A stretch of DNA of 64,000 bases from JAGQZY01 sp964588335 (GCA_964588335.1 CAZPOV010000017.1:1-64000); one strand, 5' to 3'. Shown: positions 7,779 to 17,648, counted from the first letter of the stretch. A program made the numbers and translations. The notes: a model not told the origin generated them from the letters alone.

Positions 7779-9454
7779 CACTGGTCCTCCAACGCTAAGA
7801 AAATCTTTTCGTACACATAGGGAAGATTGACTTTCATATCGATGCTATAATCAAACCCTGGGATAATGCGCGTGCCCACCCAAAGTTTCACGGACACTTT
7901 CGACTTTGCAAGTGACTCTAAAAGACCTTTTACGAATTCCCCTTCGGGGTCTGACGCAACAATCGCCACCACCGGCCCATGAATCTCTTTTAAATCTTTC
8001 ACTCTCTTGGCTTTCAATCCCCCCAGGGCTAGCGCTTTTGTTACATTTTTTAATTTCGCAATAGACTGTGGACCATCTTCCACCAAAATCGGAATTTCTG
8101 GAGCTTGGCCTCGAGCTTCTCTTAATCGATCAGCACGATACTGCCAACTTTCAAAATAGCGAGCCAAACCAACGGGTACAAATCGGGCCACATCGCAAAG
8201 AGTTTGCGTCTCCCCTTCCGTGTACTGGCGCACCCACCAATCTTCGACATTGAAACATTGACTCTCTGTCGGTAATGGGCTCTCAGCACTGAGCGACTCA
8301 CTCAAAGGATAATCGTTGACGCCGGTGATCACCCAGTCTCCAGCGGCAAAAGCCGCTTCTTGTAGTTTGGCTTCCACTTCAATCTGATCAAGAAGCCATC
8401 CCGAGCGCAACACCGACCGAAGACCCTCTTTGTTTTCAATTTCAACAAAAAACTGCCAAGCTTTCTCAATCATCTGCTGTTCCAAATCCTGCACCGTGTA
8501 GCTACCGAGTAAGGGATCGTTGACCTGGCCAAGAAAAGATTCCAATTCAAGAACCTCAGCAATATTTCTAGAGGTTCGAAAGCCCTGACGATTTTTCTTT
8601 AAAAATATGTCATAGGGGTACGCCACCACACCATCAGCGCCCGCCATTTTGGCGGCGGCTGTGATCGATGTCATTCTTAAAATATTATTCCAAGGTTCAC
8701 GACTCCCAAGGTAACGGGCTGCAGGTGTGGCAAACACAGGAAACGAAGAGGCTTCAAATTTATAGAGCTCAGCCAGTCGAGCCAATAAACTTTGCAAGGC
8801 CCGCAGTTTAGACACTCCGTTGATAAGATGAGGCTTCATTGCCACTTCAAAAGAGAGACTTTGCAAAATCTCTTGATGACTTTGCTGCCCTTCATAGTCG
8901 TTAAGAAGTTGAACCATTGAAGCCATTAAAATAGCCAACTGCTGAACGTCATTGGCACCACAAAGAGAATAGGGCTGACTGGTCAGGCGAAACAAAGCAC
9001 ACTCTTGATCGAAGGCGGCTGCAAAATGCTGTGAATCAATTTCCGCTTTAAACAATTTTGCTTTCCATAACCCCAAACTATAAGGGTCAATACCAGCGTT
9101 CATTCGAAAACAGCGCTTTTCTGTTAACAGAGCTTTTTTAAAGCCCGTCAGCCCCGGACTCGCAATCAGATAAATAAACGCATTTTTTGTCGAAAGCTTA
9201 TCCGGCCATTCATCATTGATCCAAACACCACAGCCAGGATTAGCAATAAATTCATCATCAAAAATCTCATCTTGATATGGTGTTATATTGTAAAAAACAT
9301 GGGGTTGTGAACGCCATTGGCTTTTTACTTTCGAATTGTCGGCTGTCGACAGCGGTTCGATCTCAAGTTGAGAGAACATATTATGGCAGTTGCTTAAGTT
9401 CTGCTTTTGATATAGTTCCGCGGTCGCTTTTTCCCAAGCCTCTATATTAGCCAT
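7778..9454 (-). CDS. mutA: Methylmalonyl-CoA mutase, small subunit
   Basis: The 558-residue non-catalytic partner of MutB. It has the TIM-barrel-like blocks of the family (FRMNAGIDPYSLGLWKAKLF and AARYLGSREPWNNILRMTS) and a degenerate C-terminal cobalamin-like domain (VVAIVASDPEGEF) without the DxHxxG motif, as expected for small subunits. It is shorter than many small subunits (about 610-640 residues). The start has an excellent GGAGGTGGG site. It overlaps the catalytic gene by a TGATG junction, so a heterodimer is likely. A possible 76-86 residue ORF overlaps its start by eight bases. Confidence 0.95.
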   Translation of the reverse strand: MANIEAWEKATAELYQKQNLSNCHNMFSQLEIEPLSTADNSKVKSQWRSQPHVFYNITPYQDEIFDDEFIANPGCGVWINDEWPDKLSTKNAFIYLIASPGLTGFKKALLTEKRCFRMNAGIDPYSLGLWKAKLFKAEIDSQHFAAAFDQECALFRLTSQPYSLCGANDVQQLAILMASMVQLLNDYEGQQSHQEILQSLSFEVAMKPHLINGVSKLRALQSLLARLAELYKFEASSFPVFATPAARYLGSREPWNNILRMTSITAAAKMAGADGVVAYPYDIFLKKNRQGFRTSRNIAEVLELESFLGQVNDPLLGSYTVQDLEQQMIEKAWQFFVEIENKEGLRSVLRSGWLLDQIEVEAKLQEAAFAAGDWVITGVNDYPLSESLSAESPLPTESQCFNVEDWWVRQYTEGETQTLCDVARFVPVGLARYFESWQYRADRLREARGQAPEIPILVEDGPQSIAKLKNVTKALALGGLKAKRVKDLKEIHGPVVAIVASDPEGEFVKGLLESLAKSKVSVKLWVGTRIIPGFDYSIDMKVNLPYVYEKIFLALEDQ

Positions 9455-9677
9455 CCCACCTCCAAAGCCATGGTTCTACCAAAACCTGACCAGAAAAGAA
9501 CTCTTGCGCCGCTTCACGGCACCTCTCCAAGTGGCCCAAAAAGGGGCTTTCAGGCGGATCACCAATGAATTTTGATTTAATTTTTTTAGCAAATTGACGA
9601 TAGGAACTGTGCAACCATTGATTGATAACTTGAAAGGCAACTTGGCAACCATGAATCCAACCGGAACCATCGCTCAT
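9447..9677 (-). CDS. Possible small protein encoded ahead of mutA
   Basis: A 76-residue reading frame (86 if started at 9707) ends eight bases inside mutA through an ATGGCTAA overlap, the arrangement expected of a translationally coupled operon gene. The peptide has a protein-like composition (SSYRQFAKKIKSKFIGDPP, ERCREAAQEFF, EPWLWRWDG) with aromatic and charged residues in plausible proportions. I do not recognise it. Ribosome binding at 9677 is poor (AGAGGA about 14 bases upstream). It partly overlaps, on the opposite strand, the upstream extension of the PilZ ORF; the PilZ start at 9714 avoids the conflict. It could be a random frame. Confidence 0.45.
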   Translation of the reverse strand: MSDGSGWIHGCQVAFQVINQWLHSSYRQFAKKIKSKFIGDPPESPFLGHLERCREAAQEFFSGQVLVEPWLWRWDG

Positions 9678-9713
9678 TTGATAACCAGCAGTCCTCTCAG
9701 ATCTCAAATTGAG

Positions 9714-10199
9714 ATGTCGAATTGGGAGTTTTTTCCTGGTGTTCTAATGCTTCTTTTTCTCGGCGCTGGACTGTCACACTTGTACAATCAAAAAAAACAC
9801 AAGCGCGGCTATGCTAACACCCAACGCTCCGAACGATACCGTATGTCTTTGCCTCTAGTAATCAACACGCCGGTGACACAAGAGTTTTCGGTCCGTACAT
9901 TTGATGTTTCGTTAACAGGCGCGTTTTTACCCTATGACGACCTAAAAAATAGCATGGCTTTCACCAGTTTGGTTGGTAAACGTTCGGGCATTAAAGTGGG
10001 CGACTTGGTCGACATCAAAGTTTATATCGGTCGTTTTTCTCAGTTCAACTGTCAAGCCCGAGTGATTCGCTATAACTTTTCGGATAATAATTTACCCCCA
10101 AAAGGCATTGGAATTGAATTTGTCAATCTGAGTAAAAAGAATAAAAAGCTTCTGCAAAATCTTATTCTTCAGCAGAAGCAAGAGCAGGACGTCGCTTAA
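9714..10199 (+). CDS. Membrane-anchored PilZ-domain protein, putative c-di-GMP receptor
   Basis: The 161-residue product has one N-terminal transmembrane helix (residues 6-20) followed by a basic stretch and a cytoplasmic PilZ domain. The domain has the c-di-GMP-binding arginine motif RSERYR (RxxxR) and the DVSLTG motif (D/N-x-S-x-x-G), so ligand binding is likely. The open frame begins at 9594, but the first 40 residues look non-coding and overlap a possible minus-strand gene, so I chose ATG 9714. Its stop overlaps the stop of the convergent lipoprotein gene by four bases (TTAA). The output partner is not evident from the neighbours. Confidence 0.85.
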   Translation: MSNWEFFPGVLMLLFLGAGLSHLYNQKKHKRGYANTQRSERYRMSLPLVINTPVTQEFSVRTFDVSLTGAFLPYDDLKNSMAFTSLVGKRSGIKVGDLVDIKVYIGRFSQFNCQARVIRYNFSDNNLPPKGIGIEFVNLSKKNKKLLQNLILQQKQEQDVA

Positions 10200-13105
10200 A
10201 GGGATTCCCAAAGATTTCTTAAACCCTCTCGCACATCATGGATGGTTTGCCCACCCCTTTCTAAAAGAGTTGCGTCTTCTTCTTCGCCCAAGGCGCAATC
10301 TTGTGCAGCGCCTTGAACCCCAGAAAACCTCTTTTCTGGAAAGGTCGGAGGAAAGCCACAGTGAGTGCTGCGGGGTCCGTCAGTGAACTCCTCATAAATT
10401 TCAATCATGGTCTGCCTAGACGTCGCCTCAGGGTCCTCACTGTAATCAGGAACCGTGAACAGGCGATACTTATTATCTCTGAAGAAATCGTAAACATTAG
10501 GAAAGATGTTTTCATTACAAAATAGCTCACGTCCCCAGCGGCAAAAGACCTGAGTCGGATCTTCTCGACAGTCCGGCGGCGTCGGCGAACTCAAACTATC
10601 AAACAGTTCCTGACGACGGTTGACAATAAAATTCTGGACTCGCTGTCGGTGCGATTCCAAAGTGATCTTAGATAAGGCAGAAAAAACTTTTAACACGTCA
10701 CCCGGATCGGCTTTGGTTTCCTTAAATGCCACGTTTTCATTGATCTCAAACAGGATCCAAGCAAACGAGGCCGAACCACAAACATCGTTGGCATCCAACG
10801 GCAAATTGCCTCTTCTTAGTAAATGGATAAATATTTTTGGAGCCATACAATCGAGTATCTGTTGTTGACTGGCATCACTTCCACAGGCGCGCCGAATGAT
10901 CCAATCATTATCGGCAAGAACTTCTGGCTTCTTGTTCACCAAAAAGTCTAAAATAAGGGGACGAAAATGAATCTCAGCTCGTCGCAATTCCGAATCGCCC
11001 GGACTGGTTTCAATGCCATCGGCATAGCCATTGCGATGCTCTCGATCAAACATATAAAATATCGCCTGCAAATAAGACAGAATAGAAACTGTTGTTCGTA
11101 TCTCACTGAGATCATAGGGTTTCTCGCGAATCACACCGGCTCGTGCCGCCACTTCTAAAGAACGAAGAAAAACCGTTTTCTCTAAGCTGCTCGCTTCGCG
11201 CCAATAGTTGGCTATTGTCGATAGGTGTCCAAAGTAGGTTAAGAAATTCTCTCTCAAAAACTGGCGAACGCAATTGGCATCAATAACCTGGTAGCCATGG
11301 ACTCCTGTCACATCACGTGCACACTGGTTTGTTTTTGGCAGATCTTCATAAATCCAATCAGCCAGTTGACCAGCAGACATGGCCACCGACAGATACTCAA
11401 AGCCCTCATAAAAATCCAACTGATTATCGGAATTCTTCTGGGTCGAAAAATTGTTGGTTTCACGAAAAGCTCGAAAACCAGAATCATCGACCCGAGAGTC
11501 CATGAACGCCATCTCGACACCAAGAATTCGTATGGATTCGTAAATCTCTTGGGCCTGCTGATCGGTCACACTGTAGCGCAAGGGGTTGGTCTCATTCACA
11601 TTGAACGGCTTCATGAAAAGCTCAACCAAAAGCGAAATAGAATTTGAGACCGTCAGCTCCTGGTAGGAAAAGTGGGTGATATCCCGGCTGTACTGAATAC
11701 GGTTATTGCTGTCCCACTGGTGAGCACTCAACTCTTTACCGTCTTCATGTTTACGGAACATTTCATACCACTCATCGAGATACGGCGAATTCGGCAGATT
11801 GTCCTGATAATTAAGAAGAGAAACTGTATCATCATCAGTATTGGCGAACAAAGTGTTAACAATCTGTTGTCGGCGCACCCATTTGTTTAAGCGACTTCGA
11901 ATATATTGGACTTTCTCCATTGTGAAAGCCGAATCATCCGGCCCTCCTGGATTCAGCCATTTTCGTGAGAAACCTCGAATAAAATAACTTAAAGTTCCTG
12001 CCGTTAAATTACCATTCATTATTTCTGCATCTTCCAAGGACAGCAGCACATCCCGTAGTCGGTCCATAGACAGGGACTGATTGGGCTGAGACCGGATGGC
12101 ATAGGTCAGCACAGCCTCACCGGAATTGTAAATATCATTCAGTGCACGCAGCCCCACTCCTTTAAAAACACTCGAATCTTTTAACTGCGCTGGTACGCGA
12201 GTGATGAAACTTAATAAAGTACCGACGTTGTTAAAAACACCTTCCTCGGATTCATCTTGTAAGAAATAATCGAAACGGGTCAGTGACTCGTAAGTCAACA
12301 CAGCCTGTCGCGTAAAAAGACTGAGATTGCCTCGCTTTAAGGTTTCACCATTTTCATAAACCACCATATTTTTAAAAGTTTGAATCAAGTTCAAATATTT
12401 TAAATAGCTAGCAGCATCACTTCCAAATAACTCCTGAAATAAGAATTCTGAAATTTCAACGATATTAAGGTTTCGGCGTCCCTGATAAGCATCCAGACCA
12501 GATAAAACCGTGCCGATCTCGTGCTTCAGGGCTTCAAAGGCTTCATCAAACTGCCGGTAGCCGTCTTCGTCCCGAGGCAAGGGCTGTATGCGCAACCAAG
12601 TCTTCCGATGCGGTAAGAGATTTTTTAATCCATTGGTAACCAATGGCAACAGCTCTTGAATTGTTCTTAATTCCTGCTTCGAAATTGTCTCTTTGTCGCC
12701 ACCAATTAAAAAGGCCTTCAATCGTATATAACCGCGAATGCGATCGGCTGTGATTTGAACCTCTGGATGAAACCTCTTGATCAGCTGTTCAATGTTCTCG
12801 GCTGAGAAATCATTGGATTCGACCCGACCACTCTTGGTGTATGTCACAAAAGACTCGAGGGCCTCACTATAACAATTCGAGAACTCGTTAATCTTGCCAG
12901 TAGTCAGATCCTCGACCTCTTGTCTGGAGAAATAATCGGCCATGGTCTGATTGACTCGACCGACACAAGAGCCAATTTGCCCACTGTATTCAATTTCTGT
13001 CTCCTTTTTCTTTTCTCCAAAAAAGTAAGAACAGTGAACGACGGCCAAACAAAAGCTTGAAAGTAAAATGAGGCGAATGACTTTTAAGGATCGCTTAGAA
13101 AGCAT
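10196..13105 (-). CDS. Large lipoprotein of unknown function
   Basis: This 969-residue protein has a signal peptide and lipobox LAVVHC (Cys25), so it is probably anchored in the outer membrane. The rest looks alpha-helical, without membrane segments or a recognisable catalytic motif. Cysteines are sparse and mostly C-terminal. One acidic segment (SDNQLDFYEGFEYLS) has a faint EF-hand flavour, but I would not call calcium binding. I chose ATG 13105 because GGAGG lies seven bases before it. The first 11 bases overlap the end of the upstream beta-barrel gene, so the two are translationally coupled and probably act together at the outer membrane. The family is not recognised. Confidence 0.85.
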   Translation of the reverse strand: MLSKRSLKVIRLILLSSFCLAVVHCSYFFGEKKKETEIEYSGQIGSCVGRVNQTMADYFSRQEVEDLTTGKINEFSNCYSEALESFVTYTKSGRVESNDFSAENIEQLIKRFHPEVQITADRIRGYIRLKAFLIGGDKETISKQELRTIQELLPLVTNGLKNLLPHRKTWLRIQPLPRDEDGYRQFDEAFEALKHEIGTVLSGLDAYQGRRNLNIVEISEFLFQELFGSDAASYLKYLNLIQTFKNMVVYENGETLKRGNLSLFTRQAVLTYESLTRFDYFLQDESEEGVFNNVGTLLSFITRVPAQLKDSSVFKGVGLRALNDIYNSGEAVLTYAIRSQPNQSLSMDRLRDVLLSLEDAEIMNGNLTAGTLSYFIRGFSRKWLNPGGPDDSAFTMEKVQYIRSRLNKWVRRQQIVNTLFANTDDDTVSLLNYQDNLPNSPYLDEWYEMFRKHEDGKELSAHQWDSNNRIQYSRDITHFSYQELTVSNSISLLVELFMKPFNVNETNPLRYSVTDQQAQEIYESIRILGVEMAFMDSRVDDSGFRAFRETNNFSTQKNSDNQLDFYEGFEYLSVAMSAGQLADWIYEDLPKTNQCARDVTGVHGYQVIDANCVRQFLRENFLTYFGHLSTIANYWREASSLEKTVFLRSLEVAARAGVIREKPYDLSEIRTTVSILSYLQAIFYMFDREHRNGYADGIETSPGDSELRRAEIHFRPLILDFLVNKKPEVLADNDWIIRRACGSDASQQQILDCMAPKIFIHLLRRGNLPLDANDVCGSASFAWILFEINENVAFKETKADPGDVLKVFSALSKITLESHRQRVQNFIVNRRQELFDSLSSPTPPDCREDPTQVFCRWGRELFCNENIFPNVYDFFRDNKYRLFTVPDYSEDPEATSRQTMIEIYEEFTDGPRSTHCGFPPTFPEKRFSGVQGAAQDCALGEEEDATLLERGGQTIHDVREGLRNLWESL

Positions 13106-14495
13106 AATGGCCTCCAACAAAACAGCGATCGTTGTTCTGATAAGTACTCATATAGTCGGAGCCGATGATAAACTCCTCAGATCCGCCAAAAAAATCACAT
13201 CGATTAAATAACTCAAGACCTTTTGAAATCGACCATCGAATATCGGAACTCAGCCAAATGTTATCGTTGTTGATACTTTGAGTATAAGCTAAAGAGGCAT
13301 TCACACGATAAAGGCTTTGGGTTTTAAAAAGCAAGCCTTCCCATTTCAACTGCATGGCTTCTTCAAAACGATTGCGTCCCAAAAAGGTCGAAATCTGTGA
13401 GCTAGCGAAGGTTCCACCAATTTTTGTTGGTTGGCGGTCAACCTTGATATATCCAAACCAAACTTTCTGAGTCGGACTGATTCGAAACAACTGTGTCGCC
13501 GAAAAAATGTTCTGATCAGGAAGTATTGGGAAAGTCGTACCGGCGGGAATATCGTAGTCTATATTGCCTTCATAAATCCAAGATAAGACAGTTTTATAAT
13601 TATTAAAGTTCCAACCGATATCGACACCGGCGACTTGGTGAGTTGCGACTCTTGGCAGAACGGTGATGTCGCCATTGAAAGTGGTTAAATTCAAAGCTCC
13701 TTCGAAGGGTAAAAGCAACTCGTTGCGGGGTTTGTTTAGATAAAAACTGTTAAACAACCAACCCCTTTTATTGATGGGGGTTCCCAATAAAAAACCCCAT
13801 GATTTTTGGCTGATCACTTCCCTGGTTTTTGGCACATCAATGTCGTAGGTCAGTTCGGCTTTTTCATCATTCAAGTTTATGACTTCAACAGGTTCATTGA
13901 ACCAAGGATTACTGGAAGTGATTTTACCATTACTCAACTCATAGGAAGGGCCTTGCGTTGGGATATACAGAAGGGATCCAAACAGCGTCAGCTCAAAGGT
14001 TTTTTCGGCCAATGGAATACTGACGAAAACTCCCGTCAAACCTTGAGTCTCCGGCCGTGCCTCATTCCACTTGAAGATGGGCTGGGTGACGCCCAGATTC
14101 CAAAACTCATCGGCAAAAGACCAATCATACAGGGCTCGGCCGATGGTTAAATGACTTTTTCCAATGTGACCCAGGCGATAGTAGAACTGGGGCATTTTAA
14201 CGTAGGAATCCGCCGTATCAGCAACCAATCCTCCGGCTCCCACATCCAACCAAAGCTGACTTGATGACCATGTATTTTGGATCAGTAAATTTACAAACCC
14301 CTGACCATTATTGGCACTACTGTTCGTAAAATAGAGATCACCCCCCACTCCCACATCAACAATGGAGCCAAATTCGGCTTGAACTGTGCTTGTTTTCAAT
14401 AAAACAGCGACAAAACCAACAATAAGCAGAGCCCCGCTTCTTCGAAGCGTTTGGAATTTCTTTAAAAAACTTAATAATTTCAAAGACCTGCTCAT
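13095..14495 (-). CDS. Outer-membrane beta-barrel protein of unknown family
   Basis: A 466-residue protein with a long basic N terminus, a signal peptide ending in VQA, and then alternating hydrophobic/polar strands rich in Gly, Asn and aromatic residues. It ends in a C-terminal phenylalanine (CFVGGHYAF), the classic BAM recognition signature. Strand motifs such as GQGFVNLLIQNTW and WGFLLGTPINKRGWLFNSF support a porin-like barrel of perhaps 16 or more strands. It resembles no transporter family I can name. It is the first gene of a two-gene unit with the large lipoprotein, whose start lies inside its last codons. Confidence 0.82.
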   Translation of the reverse strand: MSRSLKLLSFLKKFQTLRRSGALLIVGFVAVLLKTSTVQAEFGSIVDVGVGGDLYFTNSSANNGQGFVNLLIQNTWSSSQLWLDVGAGGLVADTADSYVKMPQFYYRLGHIGKSHLTIGRALYDWSFADEFWNLGVTQPIFKWNEARPETQGLTGVFVSIPLAEKTFELTLFGSLLYIPTQGPSYELSNGKITSSNPWFNEPVEVINLNDEKAELTYDIDVPKTREVISQKSWGFLLGTPINKRGWLFNSFYLNKPRNELLLPFEGALNLTTFNGDITVLPRVATHQVAGVDIGWNFNNYKTVLSWIYEGNIDYDIPAGTTFPILPDQNIFSATQLFRISPTQKVWFGYIKVDRQPTKIGGTFASSQISTFLGRNRFEEAMQLKWEGLLFKTQSLYRVNASLAYTQSINNDNIWLSSDIRWSISKGLELFNRCDFFGGSEEFIIGSDYMSTYQNNDRCFVGGHYAF

Positions 14496-14748
14496 ACTAC
14501 CCTAATTTAATTGCGATTTCCGTTCCATTGTAACCCCTCTAGTTTTTATTTCAGCAACGCCTGGTGATTGGGGTGTAAAAAATCTAGACAGTGAAATGTG
14601 TGAATCCATTAGAAAAACGGCTAAAGCCCCCTGTTGGCGCCGCCTCGGTACGCCGGTTAATGAAAACAGAATCACAAAAAAATGATGCTGAACAATCAAA
14701 AATCCGGGGTGTGTAAGCATTGCAGGGGGAAGTCTTTTTAAAACGAAA

Positions 14749-15435
14749 TTAAAGGCGTGGAGGCAGGTCTGAAATGATGCTGGCGGCCCCGCGGCGGAGG
14801 TAGTCTTGCGCTCTATTATGGTCGTTGACCGTCCAGACCATCAACGGTCTTTCGTAATACAAAAGCAGCTCACGGTGGTATTCATCATCAATCAATTTGT
14901 AATGGCAGTTAATAAAGTGCGGATCCGCCAGTTTGATCCACCAGTCAAAGGCTCGCCCTCTTAAAACCTTGGGATCCCCGACAATAAAAGCTCGAGGAAC
15001 GGTTGGAGCCAATTTCTTTATCCAGTGCAAAACCATAGGGTTGAAAGAAGAAATCAGGACTTTCTTGTTAACGTTAAAGTCTTTTAATGTTTTTAGAAGC
15101 TCGTAGGAAATTCCGTAACTCCACCAGCCTTTCGACTTCACTTCAATATTCAAATACTTTGGAACCTCATCGCTCTCTAATACTTCAATCAAGGTTGGAA
15201 TGTTGAGTCCCGAAAGGTCCTCACTTTTGGTTTGCGAAACATCCTGCTCGACATGAAAGAAGCGCTTCAACGACCAGTCGTGTACAACGTGCAAAACACC
15301 ATCACGGCTTCTTTGCACATCCAACTCAACCATTGAGCACTCCATGATCTTAGCCTGGCGAAAAGCTTCCATGGTGTTCTCTCGAATCCCCTCTTTCCAA
15401 AAGCCACGGTGTAACTGCCACTTTGGGAAGTCCAT
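14749..15435 (-). CDS. Glycerophosphodiester phosphodiesterase
   Basis: A 228-residue GDPD-family enzyme that hydrolyses glycerophosphodiesters to sn-glycerol-3-phosphate and an alcohol. Catalytic and metal residues are visible: HRG (His9, Arg10), EN in IRENTMEAF, the ELDVQRSRDG block, and the second histidine in VVHDWS. A later NIEVKSKG motif supplies the further acidic ligand. There is no signal peptide, so it acts in the cytoplasm, like UgpQ. Its ATG shares one base with the TAA of the AsmA-like gene (TAATG). It is the last gene of the greA operon and could recycle headgroups of lipids handled by the AsmA-like protein, which is inference. Confidence 0.93.
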   Translation of the reverse strand: MDFPKWQLHRGFWKEGIRENTMEAFRQAKIMECSMVELDVQRSRDGVLHVVHDWSLKRFFHVEQDVSQTKSEDLSGLNIPTLIEVLESDEVPKYLNIEVKSKGWWSYGISYELLKTLKDFNVNKKVLISSFNPMVLHWIKKLAPTVPRAFIVGDPKVLRGRAFDWWIKLADPHFINCHYKLIDDEYHRELLLYYERPLMVWTVNDHNRAQDYLRRGAASIISDLPPRL

Positions 15436-17636
15436 TATTTTGACCCCTCACCCGTTTGCGGCTGTAAAACTTCTTTCACTCGTTCGATGGCTTTTTTACC
15501 CGCCTTGTTAATCTTATCGGTAAGAGTGGATTTTGCTGTTGAAGCATAGACCACACTCTCATGGTCTTTTAAAAAATCAGGGTTTTCACTCAACCACCTC
15601 TTCACCCAATCAGTTTCCGGAACCCAGTTCCCATTAAAGAAACTTCCTATGTAGTTCCACCGAAGGTATTTGCGATCCGGACGATCCCACTGCAACCAGG
15701 CCGCCACTTGTTTTGAGCTATCTCTCTTTCCCTCCGACGAAAGTTGCCAACCATTGGACAAACGCACATAACCACGATTCCATGCCACCTCTCGGTTATC
15801 GTAAATTGTTAAATGGGTGGAGAGTTCGGTAAAACCAATACTGTCTTCCGGAAAATTGGCTTCAAGGTAGGTCGGTTCAATCCAATCTAAAAACGGCCCC
15901 TTGGGCTTAATAACACCTTCGCTGATAGTGACCTTGACACGAGCCTCAGCATTCTCCTGACTGTTTCCCTTCACCTTAAGAAATTTCAAATCATAATACT
16001 CCGACTGCAACTCTTCGGTGGCCAGCATTGCTGACCATTGCGGCAATTGCCTGGGAGCCCAATTGAACTTTCCGTAAATACGCAACTCGGTGGGCTGAGA
16101 ATTTAAAATCAATTTGTAGATCCGAGGATGAAGTTGAATTTTATGGATGGCAATTCGCCCTGAGGTTTGACCATCTTGTTGCTGATTGATTCGGATCTCT
16201 CCTTCAAACAGTCCCCCATCCAGCTCCATTTTTCCTATCAAAGCTTGGGTGTTTTTCTTGACCCTGGAAAACTCAAATGGAATTTTTTTGACCTTTTGAA
16301 TATCGCGCAAGTTATTGTTAGAAAAAATAAATTCAGAGTTTTCTAAAAAGCCGCTTCCTCTCCAATCCCCATCAACATACAACAATTGACCCGAAAGGAT
16401 ACCATAGCTTGAAAAGACTCCAGACAGCGCCAAATCACGTTTATTTTCAAAGACTTTATCAAGAACAACGTTGCGCACCTGCATGTCTAATTTTTCAATT
16501 CTATTGAAAGTGGATTCAAACTCTTTAATTTGAATTTCACCATAAGGCCCATCAATTTGACAGTTCCCTAAAGACACTTTTTTTTGTAATATTTTTTGCC
16601 AAGACCCATTGGCTTCAAATTCACAATTGGCCCAAAGGTAACTGAATTCAACGTCTCCCAGAAAAGCACTGGTCACAGCAGACAGCGGAATCCGACGCAA
16701 CCGACCCGTCACATGGGTGCTCAAGTCGGCGTCATTTTCGATTCTTACCTGTGCCAATAAATCACCCTCTCGAACCGAACTCTCTGTCCGCAAGTGAATT
16801 TTGTCCGGGCTTAAAAGAGCCTTCCAACGGGATTTTAAAAATGAAAGATCCCGACTGGCATAGCGAATTTTGTCGACTTCAAGCACTGCCACCCACTCTT
16901 TTTTAAGCTCTAAGCGAATTTCACCTTCAACACTCCACGGTGCTGCACCTTTGGTTTGATAGTTGACTTGAAATTCTTCGACAACAAGGTTTCTGAAGGG
17001 CGCCGTCTTAGCAATGCTTTCAATATCTGAGAACAAACGAGACACCGGCTCTTTGGGCAAAATTTTGCCAGTGCTTTTTTGCAGCCGACTCAGAAGACTT
17101 TTATCTTTGCCGTCGCCCCCACTTTCGACTGTCGATTTTGGGTCTTCCTGCAGTGAAGCCTTTGCGGAATTCTTGGGCCCCGCCTTAGCATCACTGTTGA
17201 TCTCGTCTTCTTCTGGCTCGGTTTCCAAATCGCAATTTTCGGTGCCAGTCACTTCCAGATACTCTAGATCGATCCGTCCCAACTTCAATTCGCCGAATAA
17301 CAAGCCCCAAGGGTCGACCCGCAACATGAGATTTTGGGCTCCAAGCTTTCGTAACGAACAGTCTTTTTCCTGCAGATCAAAACGATTCACAGTCACCGCT
17401 ATCACCGGAATAAAGCCAGAGCGAAAACTGAAGGCCGCATCATCCATTTTCAGCTGATAACGTGCCGGAACCTCAATTTTTTCAAGAAGCTTTTGTTTTA
17501 GGGGGTAGTTGTGAAGAAAGACGCGGGTGAACAGCCCGACAACACACACAAGGATGAAAGAGAGAGTGAATCGAAACAAGGATTGTTTAAAATGAATGTC
17601 TTGTTTGCGCACGGGTCTTGCCGAAGGCTTCGCCAC
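15435..17636 (-). CDS. AsmA-like inner-membrane-anchored periplasmic protein
   Basis: A 733-residue protein with an N-terminal transmembrane helix (about 24-40) and a very long beta-rich periplasmic part. This matches the AsmA/TamB-like group, whose members form hydrophobic grooves that carry phospholipids towards the outer membrane. Residues around 130-175 form a charged, low-complexity linker (EPEEDEINSD). The end is a basic helix (LTDKINKAGKKAIERVKEVL). Assignment rests on topology, length and strand pattern, not on a diagnostic motif. It sits 12 bases after greA and overlaps the glycerophosphodiesterase gene, which suits a lipid-related role. Confidence 0.72.
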   Translation of the reverse strand: MAKPSARPVRKQDIHFKQSLFRFTLSFILVCVVGLFTRVFLHNYPLKQKLLEKIEVPARYQLKMDDAAFSFRSGFIPVIAVTVNRFDLQEKDCSLRKLGAQNLMLRVDPWGLLFGELKLGRIDLEYLEVTGTENCDLETEPEEDEINSDAKAGPKNSAKASLQEDPKSTVESGGDGKDKSLLSRLQKSTGKILPKEPVSRLFSDIESIAKTAPFRNLVVEEFQVNYQTKGAAPWSVEGEIRLELKKEWVAVLEVDKIRYASRDLSFLKSRWKALLSPDKIHLRTESSVREGDLLAQVRIENDADLSTHVTGRLRRIPLSAVTSAFLGDVEFSYLWANCEFEANGSWQKILQKKVSLGNCQIDGPYGEIQIKEFESTFNRIEKLDMQVRNVVLDKVFENKRDLALSGVFSSYGILSGQLLYVDGDWRGSGFLENSEFIFSNNNLRDIQKVKKIPFEFSRVKKNTQALIGKMELDGGLFEGEIRINQQQDGQTSGRIAIHKIQLHPRIYKLILNSQPTELRIYGKFNWAPRQLPQWSAMLATEELQSEYYDLKFLKVKGNSQENAEARVKVTISEGVIKPKGPFLDWIEPTYLEANFPEDSIGFTELSTHLTIYDNREVAWNRGYVRLSNGWQLSSEGKRDSSKQVAAWLQWDRPDRKYLRWNYIGSFFNGNWVPETDWVKRWLSENPDFLKDHESVVYASTAKSTLTDKINKAGKKAIERVKEVLQPQTGEGSK

Positions 17637-17648
17637 AGAACCTCTCTT

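Noticed and set aside
9594..9713. N-terminal extension of the PilZ protein
   Set aside because: The first 40 residues read poorly as protein and overlap a better minus-strand candidate. ATG 9714 directly precedes the membrane helix.
14502..14720. 72-residue minus-strand ORF in the gap before the beta-barrel gene
   Set aside because: No ribosome site, no protein-like pattern, and it ends too near the start of the barrel gene to be useful. The gap (14496-14748) otherwise shows nothing recognisable.
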